Notes: generated from the sequence alone by a model not told the origin. Positions 48,513 to 60,500 are shown, counted from the stretch's first letter. The stretch: DNA of 64,000 nt from Saccharomycopsis malanga (GCA_004014935.1 CP025325.1:2108001-2172000), one strand, 5' to 3'. Made by a program: numbers and translations.

Positions 48513-49481
48513 ATGGCTGAGGATCAGGTAGTTAAGCAAGTCGCAGTAGATCAATTTGATGTGGTGGGCACATACCTTCAATTTCTTCAAGATGATCCAG
48601 ATATCACGATGCCTATAGCGGCAATAGAGTCATTGGTTAGCTTGATTCAGAAAAAGCAGCCTTCCACGCAGGCAGAGCTTATAAATCTTTTAGATGTGGC
48701 AACCAACACGTTAAAGTCGCTGATTGCAAACTCGATATCTCTATCTGCTGGGTGCGACTTGTTTTCCAGATTTATATTAAGAAATCTTCATCTATATAGT
48801 GACTGGGAGTCATGTAAAAAACATTTGGCTGAGAATGGTCAGCTATTTTTGTCCAGATCTAAGGAAGCAAGAACTAAAATTGCCAAGATTGGTTATAATT
48901 TTATCAAAGACGATGATTTGTTGTTGATACATGGCTATTCCAGAGTAATTTACCATTTGTTACAGTATGCGTTTGAAAAACACATCCGGTTCAGAATCAT
49001 CATCACAGAATCTAAACCAAGTTCTGAGGGTGTTAAGTTTTCAAAACTCTTGAAGAAAAAGGGTATACCAACCGCTTTGATTCTCGACAGCTCTGTTGGA
49101 TACGTAATAAACAAAGTTGACAAAGTACTTGTAGGAGCCGAGGGTGTGGCTGAAAGTGGAGGAATAATCAACCATATTGGCACTTTCCAGATTGCCCTTT
49201 TGGCAAAAAACTTCAACAAACCATTGTATGTTGCCGCAGAATCTCATAAATTCGTTAGATTATACCCATTGGGTCCAGACGACTTGAAGACCGACGTCGA
49301 TCCGCTAAACTTTAACACCAACATAGAACAAAAAGATGTGAATGAAGAGCAGGAATTAATTAAGAATTGTCCTAAATTAGATTTCACGTCTCATGAATAC
49401 ATAACTGCATTGATCACCGATTTAGGCGTTCTAACGCCAGCTGCGGTCTCTGAAGAGCTTATCAAGATGTGGTATGATTAG
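48513..49481 (+). CDS. GCN3: eIF2B alpha subunit (Gcn3)
   Basis: Regulatory subunit of eIF2B that senses phosphorylated eIF2-alpha in general amino-acid control. The 322-aa protein has the N-terminal helical domain and the C-terminal Rossmann-like domain. The latter shows LLIHGYSRVIYHLL, FRIIITESKPSSEG, TALILDSSVGYVI, KVLVGAEGVAESGGIINHIGT and PLYVAAESHKFVRLYPL, all signature for the alpha subunit. Length is near S. cerevisiae Gcn3 (305). Cytosolic. Convergent with the tRNA-Arg gene. Confidence 0.96.
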   Translation: MAEDQVVKQVAVDQFDVVGTYLQFLQDDPDITMPIAAIESLVSLIQKKQPSTQAELINLLDVATNTLKSLIANSISLSAGCDLFSRFILRNLHLYSDWESCKKHLAENGQLFLSRSKEARTKIAKIGYNFIKDDDLLLIHGYSRVIYHLLQYAFEKHIRFRIIITESKPSSEGVKFSKLLKKKGIPTALILDSSVGYVINKVDKVLVGAEGVAESGGIINHIGTFQIALLAKNFNKPLYVAAESHKFVRLYPLGPDDLKTDVDPLNFNTNIEQKDVNEEQELIKNCPKLDFTSHEYITALITDLGVLTPAAVSEELIKMWYD

Positions 49482-49708
49482 TTATCTTTAATATAAGTTG
49501 AAATGAATGTTGATTTTGTAGTGAACTACCACGTCAGATTGCATAAGCTGGTTATACATTATTTACTTGATTAACCCTTGATAAAAATAAATGATTCTGC
49601 TAGGTGATATTATCATCTTAGCATTTTAAAAGTATACTTCGCTAATAGTCCAGCTAACTCTAGTTGGCATAACACACAATAGTAGTGATTGATTACAAAA
49701 AAAAAAAC

Positions 49709-49782
49709 ACCGAACCTGGGACTCGAACCCAGAATCTCCTGATTAGAAGTCAGACGCCCTAACCAATTAGGCTAGCCCGGCA
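49709..49782 (-). tRNA. tRNA-Arg(UCU)
   Basis: Minus-strand 74-nt cloverleaf: acceptor GCCGGGC paired with GTTCGGT, D arm TAGCCTAATTGGTTAGGGC, anticodon loop CTTCTAA (anticodon TCT), and T arm CTGGGTTCGAGTCCCAG forming a perfect 5-bp stem. No intron. It is followed on its own strand by a T12 run, the Pol III terminator. Confidence 0.96.
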
Positions 49783-50712
49783 ACTTTTGTCTGTTTTTTT
49801 TTTGAAGCTATATATAACGTGCGATTCTGTGAAATATTTTTTTCTATAATTAATTTTGAACTCATAGCTCAAACTTTTGATGGTAAAACTTTAACTTAAA
49901 AGGCGAAAATATTTTTTTGATATAACACCAAAGTAAAAGGAACTTACAGTTATTTTACTTTCTGTTAGTAAAATGACTCTCAGAATACCTCGATGTCAGT
50001 TTTTGAGAACAGTTGCAGGTTGTAATATTAATAGGTTCTGTTCAAGAGGAGAATCGTAACTGGCCATATGAAAGAGTTAAAAAGAATTCTTAAATAAAGG
50101 GAAAAGTTGGTTCTAGAGTCTTGAGCAATAATTAAAAGAAGAGCAATATCATATAAATTAACTGAGATTTTAAGAATACTGTAGATTTGTAAGAAAAACT
50201 AGACAATAAGTAAAAAGTTAAGGACTGGGTATCAACAGGTAAGCGGTAAAGAGCAATTTTAAACAGAAGAAGGAAGGTAAAATGCAGCCAAATAAATCTT
50301 GTCGATCCGACGGTAGGAGTAGAAGCTCTTATGAGTTTACCACCAATGATACAAATTTGTTAGAAAGAACAAATCATTTATCTGCTTTCGCTCAAATTCG
50401 TATTTTACTCGACCAGTGTTTGATGGCAAACAGTACAAACTATTCATTGACCATGTATACCATTCAGGTACCTGCATGATTCCTGTGAGATTAAACGTAA
50501 CCTACTATTCAGTGGCTAATAAATTCTTGAGTTCTACACAACCTTTTATAAAAAGTTGAAGACATCTACGTTTGATGGTTGATTTGAGAGATATAGCAAG
50601 CATGGCGTCATATTAGAAATAAATCAAGTTTAAAAGTTAAAAGCGGAAACTAACAAATAAAAAAGCATAACCAATGATTGAAAACAAAGAAACAAGAATG
50701 AAATTAAATATA

Positions 50713-51056
50713 AATAATAATTTCTTATATTTTCGAGCCCAGTAAATATCAGTTTCGTATATATGTGCTTTATCTAAAGGAACTTGCGTGGAAAACCCAA
50801 TCATGTCCCGGTAATTATAATCTGCTCACCGGCTTTTTCTGAACACCCGATGTGTTAAAAAGTGAGCATTAGACTTTGGTCTAGGTTGTGTTTCAGACAG
50901 CTGCACTTGCCTGTAAAGTTACGTTCAGCATAGTAAAAGCAGCGAGTAAAAAGTGTTTGTAGTCGGGTTCAAGCCCTTCAGTCCATTAGGTCTTTTTTTT
51001 TTTTTTCAGTTCATTTTTTGAAAGTACTAGCCACTGAACTAACCAGCACAGCGGAG
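50713..51056 (-). mobile_element. tRNA-derived SINE-like element, copy D (full length, reverse orientation)
   Basis: On the minus strand the head reads GCTGTGCTGGTTAGTTCAG then TGGCTAGTACTTTC (A box), an A14 run, AAGACCTAATGG and a B-box-like GGGCTTGAACCCGACT. The body (CTCGCTGCTTTTACTATG, CAAGTGCAGCTGTCTGAAA, CCTAGACCAAAGTCTA, CCGGGACATGATTGGG, TATATACGAAACTGATATT, TACTGGGCTCGAAAATATAA) matches copies A and B block by block. The tail is AAATTATTATTTATAT. A convincing target duplication was not found at this copy. Confidence 0.7.
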
Positions 51057-51094
51057 AATAAAAAATTTAATGCAAGAAAGAAAAACAAAACAAA

Positions 51095-52447
51095 CTAACT
51101 ATACAATTCACATACTCTGGCATTGTCACGTACATTTTTCCAGTCGCGATCCTCATCAAATTCCTCATTAAGTTCTTTCAACTCTTTTTCTTCCTCTTCT
51201 GTGATTTGATGGTATGTATCTGGTATTTCATCCATACGTACACTAGGTGCCCCGTTCAAAAACCTAAGCTGTTCCAAAATCCTTATACGCACACTTTCCA
51301 AGTATTTTTTTGTATTCTTATTTTCAATTCTGTCGCCCAAGTTTGGATGAAGCGAGTAGTCTGGCCCAAAAAAGGATTTGTACGGTAAGCTATCGGGTAA
51401 CTTGCCATTAGCTAACTCTACGTTATTCAAAACACTAGTTTCGTAACACCAAAGCCTCGACACATTTCTAGGAGTATAGCCACCGCCACCTAATACTAAC
51501 ATTGGAATTCCGAAAGATTGAATATACTTTACGCAAGCACCATGCGCTTTAATATTCAAATTGAAGCATCCTAAACGATCACAACCTAAAGAGTCAGCAC
51601 CACACTGTTGAACAATCACGCTGGGCTGAAAACTCAGTAAAATAGGCTCCATGATCGATTTGAATAGTTTAACGTAGTTTTCATCCTCTATACCATCTCG
51701 TAACGGCACATTAACAGCAAAATTCTTGCCTTTGCCTATACCTATCTCATTGAAGTTTCCTGTTGCCGGAAAAAATGTTCCATTATATTTATGAAAGGAA
51801 CATGTCATTACTCTATCAGTTGTATAAAATGCTTCCTGAACACCATCGCCATGATGTAAGTCAATGTCTATATATAGCACCCGGGGGTAATACTTCAATA
51901 ATTCAAGGATCCCAAGGACAATATCATTGATATAACAAAAGCCACTTGGAGCGTACTTTTTTGCATGATGTAATCCACCCGACCAGTTTATAGCAATATC
52001 ACTAGCACCACTTATAAGCTTAGAAGCAGCATCCAATGAAGAGCCCGCATAAATGGAGCCATACTGATACAACCCATCAAATATAGGGCAATCGTCACCT
52101 ATATTGAACTCTTTAGAAGCAGCTTTATTCACACTATCTGGTTTAACCTTTTGCAAGAAATTTATATACTCAGGCGAATGAAACTTGAGAAGCTCTTCTT
52201 TGGTAGCTGGCCTCGTCTGATAAAGATCCATTTTCTCGTATAATTTGTATGCTATCAATAAATGGTCGGTAAGCTGAAGACGAAATGGTTTCATTGGATG
52301 GTGAGGGCCGTAATGATAGTTGGAAACATCCGGGTTGAAATGATAAGACACATGCGTGTTATTTGACGCCGTTAGTTCTTCATACAACGGCGTCTCTTCT
52401 TCGGATTTAGCATCCTTGGAAAATGTGTCAGTATATTGAAGTGACAT
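51095..52447 (-). CDS. HOS2: Class I histone deacetylase Hos2 (Set3 complex)
   Basis: Zn-dependent deacetylase of the Set3C complex. Visible are the opening [24 protein letters not shown], the catalytic dyad [11 protein letters not shown] (about 156-166), metal ligands in [17 protein letters not shown], the [18 protein letters not shown] block and the [12 protein letters not shown] Tyr motif. The N-terminus, [10 protein letters not shown] and the C-terminal [13 protein letters not shown] match S. cerevisiae Hos2 (452 aa) better than Rpd3 or Hos1. Length 450 aa, complete. Nuclear. SAP30 (Rpd3L) in the same window belongs to a different deacetylase complex. Confidence 0.95.
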   Translation of the reverse strand: MSLQYTDTFSKDAKSEEETPLYEELTASNNTHVSYHFNPDVSNYHYGPHHPMKPFRLQLTDHLLIAYKLYEKMDLYQTRPATKEELLKFHSPEYINFLQKVKPDSVNKAASKEFNIGDDCPIFDGLYQYGSIYAGSSLDAASKLISGASDIAINWSGGLHHAKKYAPSGFCYINDIVLGILELLKYYPRVLYIDIDLHHGDGVQEAFYTTDRVMTCSFHKYNGTFFPATGNFNEIGIGKGKNFAVNVPLRDGIEDENYVKLFKSIMEPILLSFQPSVIVQQCGADSLGCDRLGCFNLNIKAHGACVKYIQSFGIPMLVLGGGGYTPRNVSRLWCYETSVLNNVELANGKLPDSLPYKSFFGPDYSLHPNLGDRIENKNTKKYLESVRIRILEQLRFLNGAPSVRMDEIPDTYHQITEEEEKELKELNEEFDEDRDWKNVRDNARVCELYS

Positions 52448-54847
52448 GATTATGATATATATTTTTGAAGTCTATTGAAGTGTCTTATAGGTCTATGTAA
52501 TGAAACACTAAACTTTCTTTTACTCTGAGCCTGCTCGTGTATGAAGTAATCCAAGAAGACAATAATTAAAGGTTGATAGAATCTGGTTATATATTCATGT
52601 TCAAGGTAGTGGCGCGTTCCTGCCAATACCTTTAGGTATATACAAATGTATTTTTATATTAAAGAAATTTCTTATACTATAACGAACTGTTCAGGCTTTT
52701 AATGGTGTGACAGGGCACATAACACGAATTTAAAAAATTGTATAATACACTGTGTATGAAAGATGAACATTTCTGCATTATGTTTTGCATGTAATTTTAA
52801 AGCCTCAGTATCTTGAGCAATAATATAATATATACGCTCGAAATTATTGTCGAAACAATTAACGGAGTTGAAGTTTTTCAACTAAAGCTTATACGAGATG
52901 CAACAAAATGAGCATCAGTTCTCATTTCCGTGCCAGTGAAAATGCAACTTCAACGAAAAAACGCGTGCATCTTCATATCAACGTATATAAATAACCTTAT
53001 AAACCGTATATTACCAATTATCTCATCAAGTACTCTACTTGAACAGAATTTTAAATGTTGAAAAACAATACCTAATTAAAAATGTAGTGTTAAAAATGAC
53101 CTAGTATAATAACTCAAAAAAGTAAAGTACGGTGTTAGTATACGCCTAAAAAATGTCATATGCGCATGGTAACAACTTTAGGACTTTCCCGTAGTTGTGA
53201 CGAATTGAGTTTAAAATGATAATATTTGAAGACGTTTGTAGTAGAGATGTATTAACCTTATGCTAAAAAGCAAAACTGGAAGAATGTAACAAAAAGCAAT
53301 GTGTACGGATGTAATAGTTTTAATAAGGCAAGATAAAACATTTGAAATATTAAGAGAAAATATGCAGCGGATTGAAATCCATGGCATAATAATTCTCAGA
53401 TGGGCAGATTTTGCCCTTAATTTTTTTTGTTATGTATAATTTCTCTGTCCATAATCCCAGTAAGGCACTTATTGTGCTCAGATTGTGCCATTTTTGACCA
53501 AATCGCGGCTTTTCCGACCATTAATATATATTTCATGTAGCGTATGTATAGTAAATTATATCATTTTAGTTTCATTAAAAGAAGTTTTGCCGACGACGTT
53601 AGAAAGTGGCATGTACTGGATAGCGCCTGTCTACAGAAGATGGCGCCGTTAGCGACCTGAATCGGTGGTTTTTCCTGATTACATCAAATAGTTAGCCCAT
53701 TTTTGGGACTACAGTGCACATGGAGGTGTTCCGTGTATATCAAATTCAATAAATTGTTTCCCTTACTGTCTGTTATTGTCATTTTGCTTGATGTCACAAA
53801 GAAAATAGAAAGACCAGTTTTCATATGAATCTATAGCAAAATTACTCAAATCTACAAGATGATAACATAACAAATAACAATTGATAGTTCCTAACAAATA
53901 ACAATTGATAGTTCCTAACAAGTTCAGTACCAAATAAGCGACAAGCGATTAAACTCTCTGTACAATGCCCATCAACAATTACTTTTTAATATTGCGCAGC
54001 AAATAATTGTTTTGATCTCCTTGGATCATATATTGTATTGTTGCGCGAGCAATAGCATAAGAATTATTTGCTTTCGCAGGGACTGGATTTAATGATTGAT
54101 TTAGCTTGCTCTATCATGCTGAAGGCGACGACAATAGCGCTTGAAGCGCACCCATCTAAATCTCACTATACGGGACCGTCTTACGCGTGATTTCAGTAGA
54201 CGGGAAGTGTATATACAAGTTTTTTAACTCGGCTATTCAATTAAAATACAGCTACAGAGCTTACTTTCTAAACATCCCAAACCTTTTTGGAACATTGGTT
54301 TAGATAACGGCCAGCGGATAATTGGCCTGCCACTTTTCAAATGCTCAAAAAGCATCTTTAGGGAAAGAATACCGTTTTTTGTATAGTATTATTGTCTATG
54401 AACATATAGGTGCACACATTCTACGAATAATGATGTTATCTTGTACACATCTGAAGCGTTTAACAGGCGTGAAAAATATTATGTCTCTGCTGACCCCCGT
54501 CAAAACGCAGACATATGCACGAGAATGCATTGTAAGGCGTCCTCTGCCAACCACGTCTAATATATACAACATGGCTTTTACTCGAAGCTCTTCATCAGCT
54601 AGCCACCAACCCTGTACAGAAACCTAAGCTTAAAGAGCGTAGAGTTATATATGGAGGCCAATTTCCTTTCTCGAGAGAAGGAGCTTTCGCCCCTGCAGCA
54701 CTAAATTTTTTTTTTTGCTTTCTTGGAAGCAACCCGTACGATACTTGATATTTGATCTCCATCAGCAATAACATCCAAATCTTTTCGAGGGTTTAATACT
54801 TTTGCATTTAGATATTCCGAATCAACTTTCAGAATTAGACCTTGATT
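52448..54847. other. 2.4-kb spacer between HOS2 and the LIM gene
   Basis: The longest gene-free stretch. It has ACGCGT MCB-like hexamers at about 52961 and 54184, and a tandem 24-bp repeat (53868-53915). A GC-richer patch lies at 53590-53680 (with GCGCC/GGCGC arms), and a 46-codon coding-like minus-strand fragment at 54701-54842 (see findings). A 101-codon plus frame at 54322-54627 looks spurious. Confidence 0.4.
53868..53915. repeat. 24-bp tandem duplication
   Basis: Two perfect copies of TAACAAATAACAATTGATAG + TTCC, followed by a 6-7-bp start of a third. Confidence 0.9.
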
Positions 54848-56590
54848 ATGCAAGCGTGGTGGACAGGTCAATTTGGATCTATGGATCCTTCTCTCAATAG
54901 ACTTCTGATGAAGCCGCTTCCTGCTACCCCTTCGTCCACCTATACTCACAGGGTTGCTTCTTCTTCTACTTTAAAGACAGATTACGAAAATAGCTCCACA
55001 TATAGTGCCCCTAAACAGCCAAGACATGTTTCAATGCATTGCAACTATACATATCCTGACAAACAACGGATGAAAAACAATTTAGTCAATCCAAGTCCGA
55101 AGAGAGCCACTCCTGCATCTCAGAGCAATGATTATCTCAACTTGGTCTCCAAGAATCCTTATCTTGAAAGTGACAACATCTCACTTATAGAACACTATTG
55201 TAATAAAAGCGAAGAAAGCCTTGTATCCAACCATGATAACAAATATAGCAGCAGCTCCGATGTCTCCAGTATAATGGACTCCATATTTCCTGACTTTACT
55301 AGTAAGACTGATTCTAGTACAGACAGCATTCGTCGTCGACAAACATACAATGGCCCTCCTAAGCATTATAAATTTAATGGAACGAAATATCCCGATTCAC
55401 CAGAGACAGTGGAATACAGAGAACATAAAAAATTGCGCTCAGAATATATTCTCACCAATTCGGTTATAAATTTTTTTGATGATCTACAAAATAGTTATAG
55501 CCAAGATGTTCAAAAACCACTTATCCATCAGCCAGTTGACTCATTTTTTAGTAGTCTGAAGAAGGCTGAAAACATGAAATCCAGAAAAGCCTCCAAAAAT
55601 GAATCACTTCCTCTTGATAAAATACGGATAAGCAGCAGTGGAAAAGTCAAGCATAGCTGTACCCAATGCAAGGAGAAATTGTCGGGAAAAGTTTTGACTA
55701 CTGATGGAAAACATTATCATTACAAATGTTTCACATGTTTCGACTGTGGTAGACCGTGTGGAAAAAAATACTTTTCATATGAGATAACTATTCCTTCAGA
55801 ATGTGATGATCATCATGTTAATCAATTGACAGAGCCAATTGTTACAGATGGTGACGACCAAATTAGTATTACTGCCCCGTTGAGAATTAATAGATCTTCA
55901 ACTCGGTCTTCGAAACAAAGTGCTGCCTCTAGTGTGTCGATTACCACTAATGCTCACTTGTCTACCGATAGTTCTCATTCAGTACCTACTTCTCCTGAAA
56001 GTTCTACTTTTGATCACTGTCTTTCCGCAATAACCTCACATTCTTCAGTTGCCAGTCATCCCGAGGAAGTTAAACAAGCATACGAGCCCTTTTTGTCTCA
56101 TGACCAAACAGGCTATGGCCGCTCAGTTGTAACGACAGCCATGCCTCCGGAGCAAAAGAAAAAGGTAGTATTATGTGAGTATGACATGTTCAGAAGAATG
56201 GACTTGATATGCAACACCTGCAACCATGCCATTCGTGACCAATTATATATGAACCTTTCAGGAAAGAAGTATCATTTGAATCACGTTAATTGTTCTGTAT
56301 GCCATCGCAACATGCAGTATCCACAGGGACTTCGAAATTCTACAGGTCATACCAGATCCAGCTTAAGTACAGATGCTGCCATAGACGGACCTCAAAACAA
56401 GTTTTACAAAAATAACGGTCATATATATTGCTCTCAGCATTACAAGCAGTATTTCATCAACTTAAAATGCGAATTTTGTGACAAAGACCTCACTATGGAA
56501 AAAAATTTTAAGATGATCCAGATGCCTAATGATCCAAGAGTGGTTTACTATGATGCAGAGTGTTATGAACATTTGTTGGGAAGAGGATGA
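54848..56590 (+). CDS. LIM-domain protein related to Lrg1-type LIM regions, without RhoGAP
   Basis: Residues 1 to about 255 are Ser/Asn-rich and disordered. Zinc-finger LIM modules follow. LIM1 is CTQCKEKLSGKVLTTDG then HYHYKCFTCFDCGRPC (about 271-303), broken by a Ser-rich linker. LIM2 is VLCEYDMFRRMDLICNTC then GKKYHLNHVNCSVC (about 440-490). A partial LIM3 is CEFCDKDLTMEKNF..YYDAECYEHL at the very C-terminus. The order and the CEYDxFRRxDLxC phrase resemble the LIM cluster of fungal Lrg1-type Rho1 GAPs, but the frame stops 50 residues after LIM3 begins and no RhoGAP domain follows. A paxillin-like (PXL1) role in polarity is the alternative. The frame opens at a TTG; first ATG 54848, with a likely alternative at 54881 (MDPSLNRLLMKP). 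Confidence 0.75.
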   Translation: MQAWWTGQFGSMDPSLNRLLMKPLPATPSSTYTHRVASSSTLKTDYENSSTYSAPKQPRHVSMHCNYTYPDKQRMKNNLVNPSPKRATPASQSNDYLNLVSKNPYLESDNISLIEHYCNKSEESLVSNHDNKYSSSSDVSSIMDSIFPDFTSKTDSSTDSIRRRQTYNGPPKHYKFNGTKYPDSPETVEYREHKKLRSEYILTNSVINFFDDLQNSYSQDVQKPLIHQPVDSFFSSLKKAENMKSRKASKNESLPLDKIRISSSGKVKHSCTQCKEKLSGKVLTTDGKHYHYKCFTCFDCGRPCGKKYFSYEITIPSECDDHHVNQLTEPIVTDGDDQISITAPLRINRSSTRSSKQSAASSVSITTNAHLSTDSSHSVPTSPESSTFDHCLSAITSHSSVASHPEEVKQAYEPFLSHDQTGYGRSVVTTAMPPEQKKKVVLCEYDMFRRMDLICNTCNHAIRDQLYMNLSGKKYHLNHVNCSVCHRNMQYPQGLRNSTGHTRSSLSTDAAIDGPQNKFYKNNGHIYCSQHYKQYFINLKCEFCDKDLTMEKNFKMIQMPNDPRVVYYDAECYEHLLGRG

Positions 56591-57542
56591 TTCTTGGTCT
56601 GTCTATATGCTTTGAATACCTCTTTATGATTTATGATAATTTTTATTTTATTTTATTTATACATTAGTTCCGTTTTCTTCTATTAGAACACGATATCCAA
56701 TTTTTTTTTTAAATAGACATATTAACATACCCGTATTGCTTGTTGAATTTACATAGTAGCCAAGTTGCTCAGGGTTTACTTGCACGAGATAAATAGGGTC
56801 ATTATACGAGGTAGTTTAATTTTGCATACATGCAAACTTCTGGTTATAGATCAACGTTTTTGGCTACTAGTCTCGCATATGTGACTTATAGAATAAAGGT
56901 GTTTGTCGAAGCCTTCGGTTTACGTAAATAGATAGTTACCGCATATGTTAAAGACAAGTAGATCTATTTCACTATCGTCGGTCCCTCTTATAGAAAACAT
57001 TCAGACACATATATGTATCTATAGTGATGAAATTTAAGCGAACACACACCTAGGTGCTACCTCCTACGGCTCGATATTTAAGTGAGGACAATACTAAGAC
57101 ATGAAAACAACTAAACATACGTAGATGGCACAACAGGGTTCGCTTTGAAGATCATTCAAAAATTTTTTTTGCATGAATAGTCTTTTCATCTGTTGAAAAG
57201 TTTCAGACAGTTATTTTACGCTCAAATATGCGTAGAAACGCGCATATCACGCATACTTGTACATACTATCCGCATACAAGCGCAGCAGGATACGTGTAGG
57301 AGCATATCAACGGCGGACCTAGGAGGCCACGCAGAAAACCAAGAAACAACAACAAGTATTAGGGAAACGACCTTGTCTTATAGTTAGTCGTATGTTGGAT
57401 CATTGGGCAAAAGCAAGCAGGAGGTAACTTTGAAAAAAACGCTTGTTGAGGGTCAATCACTGCCTGTGAGTTGTAGTATAGTATAGTTACCAAAAGAGAG
57501 TAGAAGGAGAAAGAAGAAAAGCCTGTTGAAATTTCTTTCATT
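56591..57542. other. LIM-KAR9 spacer
   Basis: 952 bp, AT-rich, with no RhoGAP-like coding in any frame that could continue the LIM gene. The KAR9-proximal 350 bp are somewhat GC-richer, as expected of a promoter. No RNA gene seen. Confidence 0.45.
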
Positions 57543-60500
57543 ATGACCAATCATATAATGTATCAATACGAGACGTACCAATCACCCATATTGGACAATG
57601 AATCCAGTCAACATCATGCAGATAAAGTGTCGACATTTACGGGGAATAGCCAACAGAATGAATATTACGATGTAAATTCAAGGCAGACGACGTTTGATCA
57701 TATTAGCATGGATGCTGAATATCTTCCGGAAGGAGAACAAATTCATATAGATGATTTTCACTTGGAGTCGTTACTTCTCTCAGACATCTTGAAGACATGT
57801 CCAACGTTCTCGTTTTTTGATGAACTCATAAATATCAAGTCTATTGAACAAGCCCAAACATTACTTCATTATGATTTGATTAAAATTAATAATTCTATTC
57901 TCGACATATCCACATATTTGAATGAACTTATACTATTACTTCAAAATTTAGACACCATAACTAATAACAGTTCTCCATTAAACAAGTATTATGACAATAT
58001 TGAATGGATATATGAAGGAAGAAGTGAAATAACGAAAATTTCTAAAAACGTTGATGGCATTGATTCCATAATATCACAACTTCTTCATATTATAGAGAGT
58101 AAACTAGATGAGACAACCAATGATGAGGAGTTCTTCGATGAACATGGTCTGTTTGACCATGATTCTGAAGGTCATGTTCATGGACATAATTGTGAGAAGA
58201 AGAAATTAGAGTATCTTCATCTTTTGAGTAATTTCGATGAAATTAGTGATTTGTCATTACAAGTGAAAAAGTATTTGATTGTTTATAAGAAAAGGTTAGA
58301 TATCTCAGTCCAGTATAACGAGTTGTACTATCAAATTCTTGAATCAGTCAATGACGAAATTGAAAACTGTTTGAAAGATTCTTTCAAAACTCACGAGTTG
58401 AAATTTTCGTTATCTACAAAGTCTATAGAACAGTACAATATTAGCTCATTGGCAGAAAAAATTGATAAGATACTTGATGCTCTACATGACATATCAAAAA
58501 GAAAGTCTGCAAAAGATTTGGCAAGAAATAGTAATTCTTACTTGCCCAATGATTTACTGTCTCTGGAAGCGTCAACAAGATATCCCATTTTTGATGACAA
58601 GGAGCGTGAATTGTATGACCATCTTTCCAGACTAAAGAGCACTATCGATCCTATCAAAGCTTCTATAGACTATATCAAGCCCCAGGTGCGCATATATTCT
58701 GAGAAAGAAGAGATAATAGAATTCTATCCTACCTCAATCGAAAATTTGAATATAAAATTTGATACAATTGAGGAAAAATTCATTTTTTTGATTAACGATT
58801 TGGACGATTTGAGATACGAATTAGTAGAGAAAAGATGGCTAGAAGCTTTTCAATTTTTGATTTCTAGTGTTGAGACGAAAACCGAAGATTTCTTCAGAGA
58901 TTTGTTAACGGTAGGCTTCATAACAAGCAATGCTGACGAAGTGATTGACAAGAACGTTATTATTCCTTTAGAGTTTGAGGATGAATTCAAACAGCTCCAT
59001 GCTGTAGTTAAAGTGATAAAAAAAGGATTTGGGGAAAAACTTTTTGAACACGAACGTTTAAAACAAAAATTTGAAGAAACTGCATTACCACAATGGAATG
59101 TGCTTTACAAAAAAGTGCCGCCAGAACTTAAATCAATTTGGTTTGGTATCAAACAAATGTCAGAGCGCAAATCAGAGCATAATCCAGCACACAACCTAGA
59201 ACAAGACGTTTTACCAGACAATTCTCAGTTGTTAGAGTTCAATAGAAAGGCATCGAATGATGAGGTACCAACCAGAGCTTTAAAAATCAAATCTATGCGT
59301 AACTCACTCGTGCCATCGCCAACTCTGAAATCAAGTGTTCAAAGAAGCTCTGCTTCGCCTCATTTATCTCGAAATAGGTTTGATAATACAGCTCGCAAAG
59401 ACACATATAGAAGCCCATCGTTGAGCTCAGTAGTGTCCCCAACTACAGAATCAGATTTTCAAGTTAGATCATTCAGTTTGAGCCGTAGTAATACTATTCA
59501 TCAGATAAGCTCTTTTGCCGATATGGAGACAAACAATGATGATGCGCCAATTATTTCTGGATTTCCATCTCCTGAAAACATAGACACAGGTGGTTTTGGA
59601 CTAGGATTAAATACATTTAACCATTTAGCAAATGGAGTACAGAGCACACCAGGTCCTGAGACGACTAACGAAAAACGTCATTCGAAACGAAGATCAATCA
59701 CTGGGTCTTTATTGATTGGAAAGATGAATCTTCAACCTATTTTAGTGCAAGGTACCCCTACGTCACCGGAAAAAAGTAAGCATTCTCAAGGTTTATCACA
59801 GCAACAGTCAGAACATGCCAACAAAGAAGAAGCAGCACATGTTGCGTCTCCAAAACCTTTAAAGACGAACAAGTTTAGTGGTATAGTACCTAGAGTAGGG
59901 CTCACGGGAAATCGTGGCTTGAATGTTCTAAGTACAGTAGAAAGTATTGCTGATGAAGACAGCTCATTTGCTGATGACGATAGGGACACTAGTTTGGAAA
60001 GCCCTTTGAGTAAAAAAGTCCAAAGAATTGGAGGATTTGATACGAATAGCACTAGACATATTTTTCCACGCAATGAAAATGCCGTGAGACCTCCAACCAA
60101 CTTCCATAATATAGATGAATATGATATATCAAACGTCTCAAATGTATCAAGCATTGAACATAGCCGTTTGGAGGCTTTGAAAAAACTCGAAAGCCAAAAT
60201 GAGAAAATTGAAGTTAATATACTAGATGGATTGGAAAACTTGACTTTAGAAGATTTGCAAAAAACTCTCAAATCAAAGGAAGAAAATGAAGCATTACCGC
60301 CTGCTTGTAATGCTACTTTGAGGAGCTCTAAACAAGGTTTGTCTGAAAGCAACTCTCCATTGAATAACTCCAAGATTATAAACGATTTGCATCCGAGAAA
60401 CTCCCCAAGAACCTCATTATATTCACAAAGATCCTCAATTTCTCGTTTGCCGATTGCTAATAGAGGTCTGTCATCTAAAAAATTCAGTATAGTTACCAGC

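Larger units (their letters stand above)
49482..51094. other. Spacer with tRNA-Arg and SINE-like copy D
   Basis: Apart from the tRNA (49709-49782) and the element (50713-51056), 49783-50712 is AT-rich, with a 65-codon frame at 50282-50479 that I do not consider coding. Confidence 0.5.

Noticed and set aside
7569-51056. The dispersed repeats as solo LTRs of a retrotransposon
   Set aside because: No TG...CA ends or 5-bp duplications. Instead there are A/B boxes at the 5' end, an AT-repeat tail, 5' truncation and a long target duplication.
53686-53720. ATTTTTGG near 53703 as an Sm site of a spliceosomal snRNA
   Set aside because: No U1, U2, U4 or U5 signature upstream (no ACUUACC, GUAGUA or GCCUUUUAC), and the word is common in AT-rich DNA.
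54322-54627. 101-codon plus-strand ORF upstream of the LIM gene
   Set aside because: Composition and codon use are spacer-like, with no recognisable motif and no supporting promoter arrangement.
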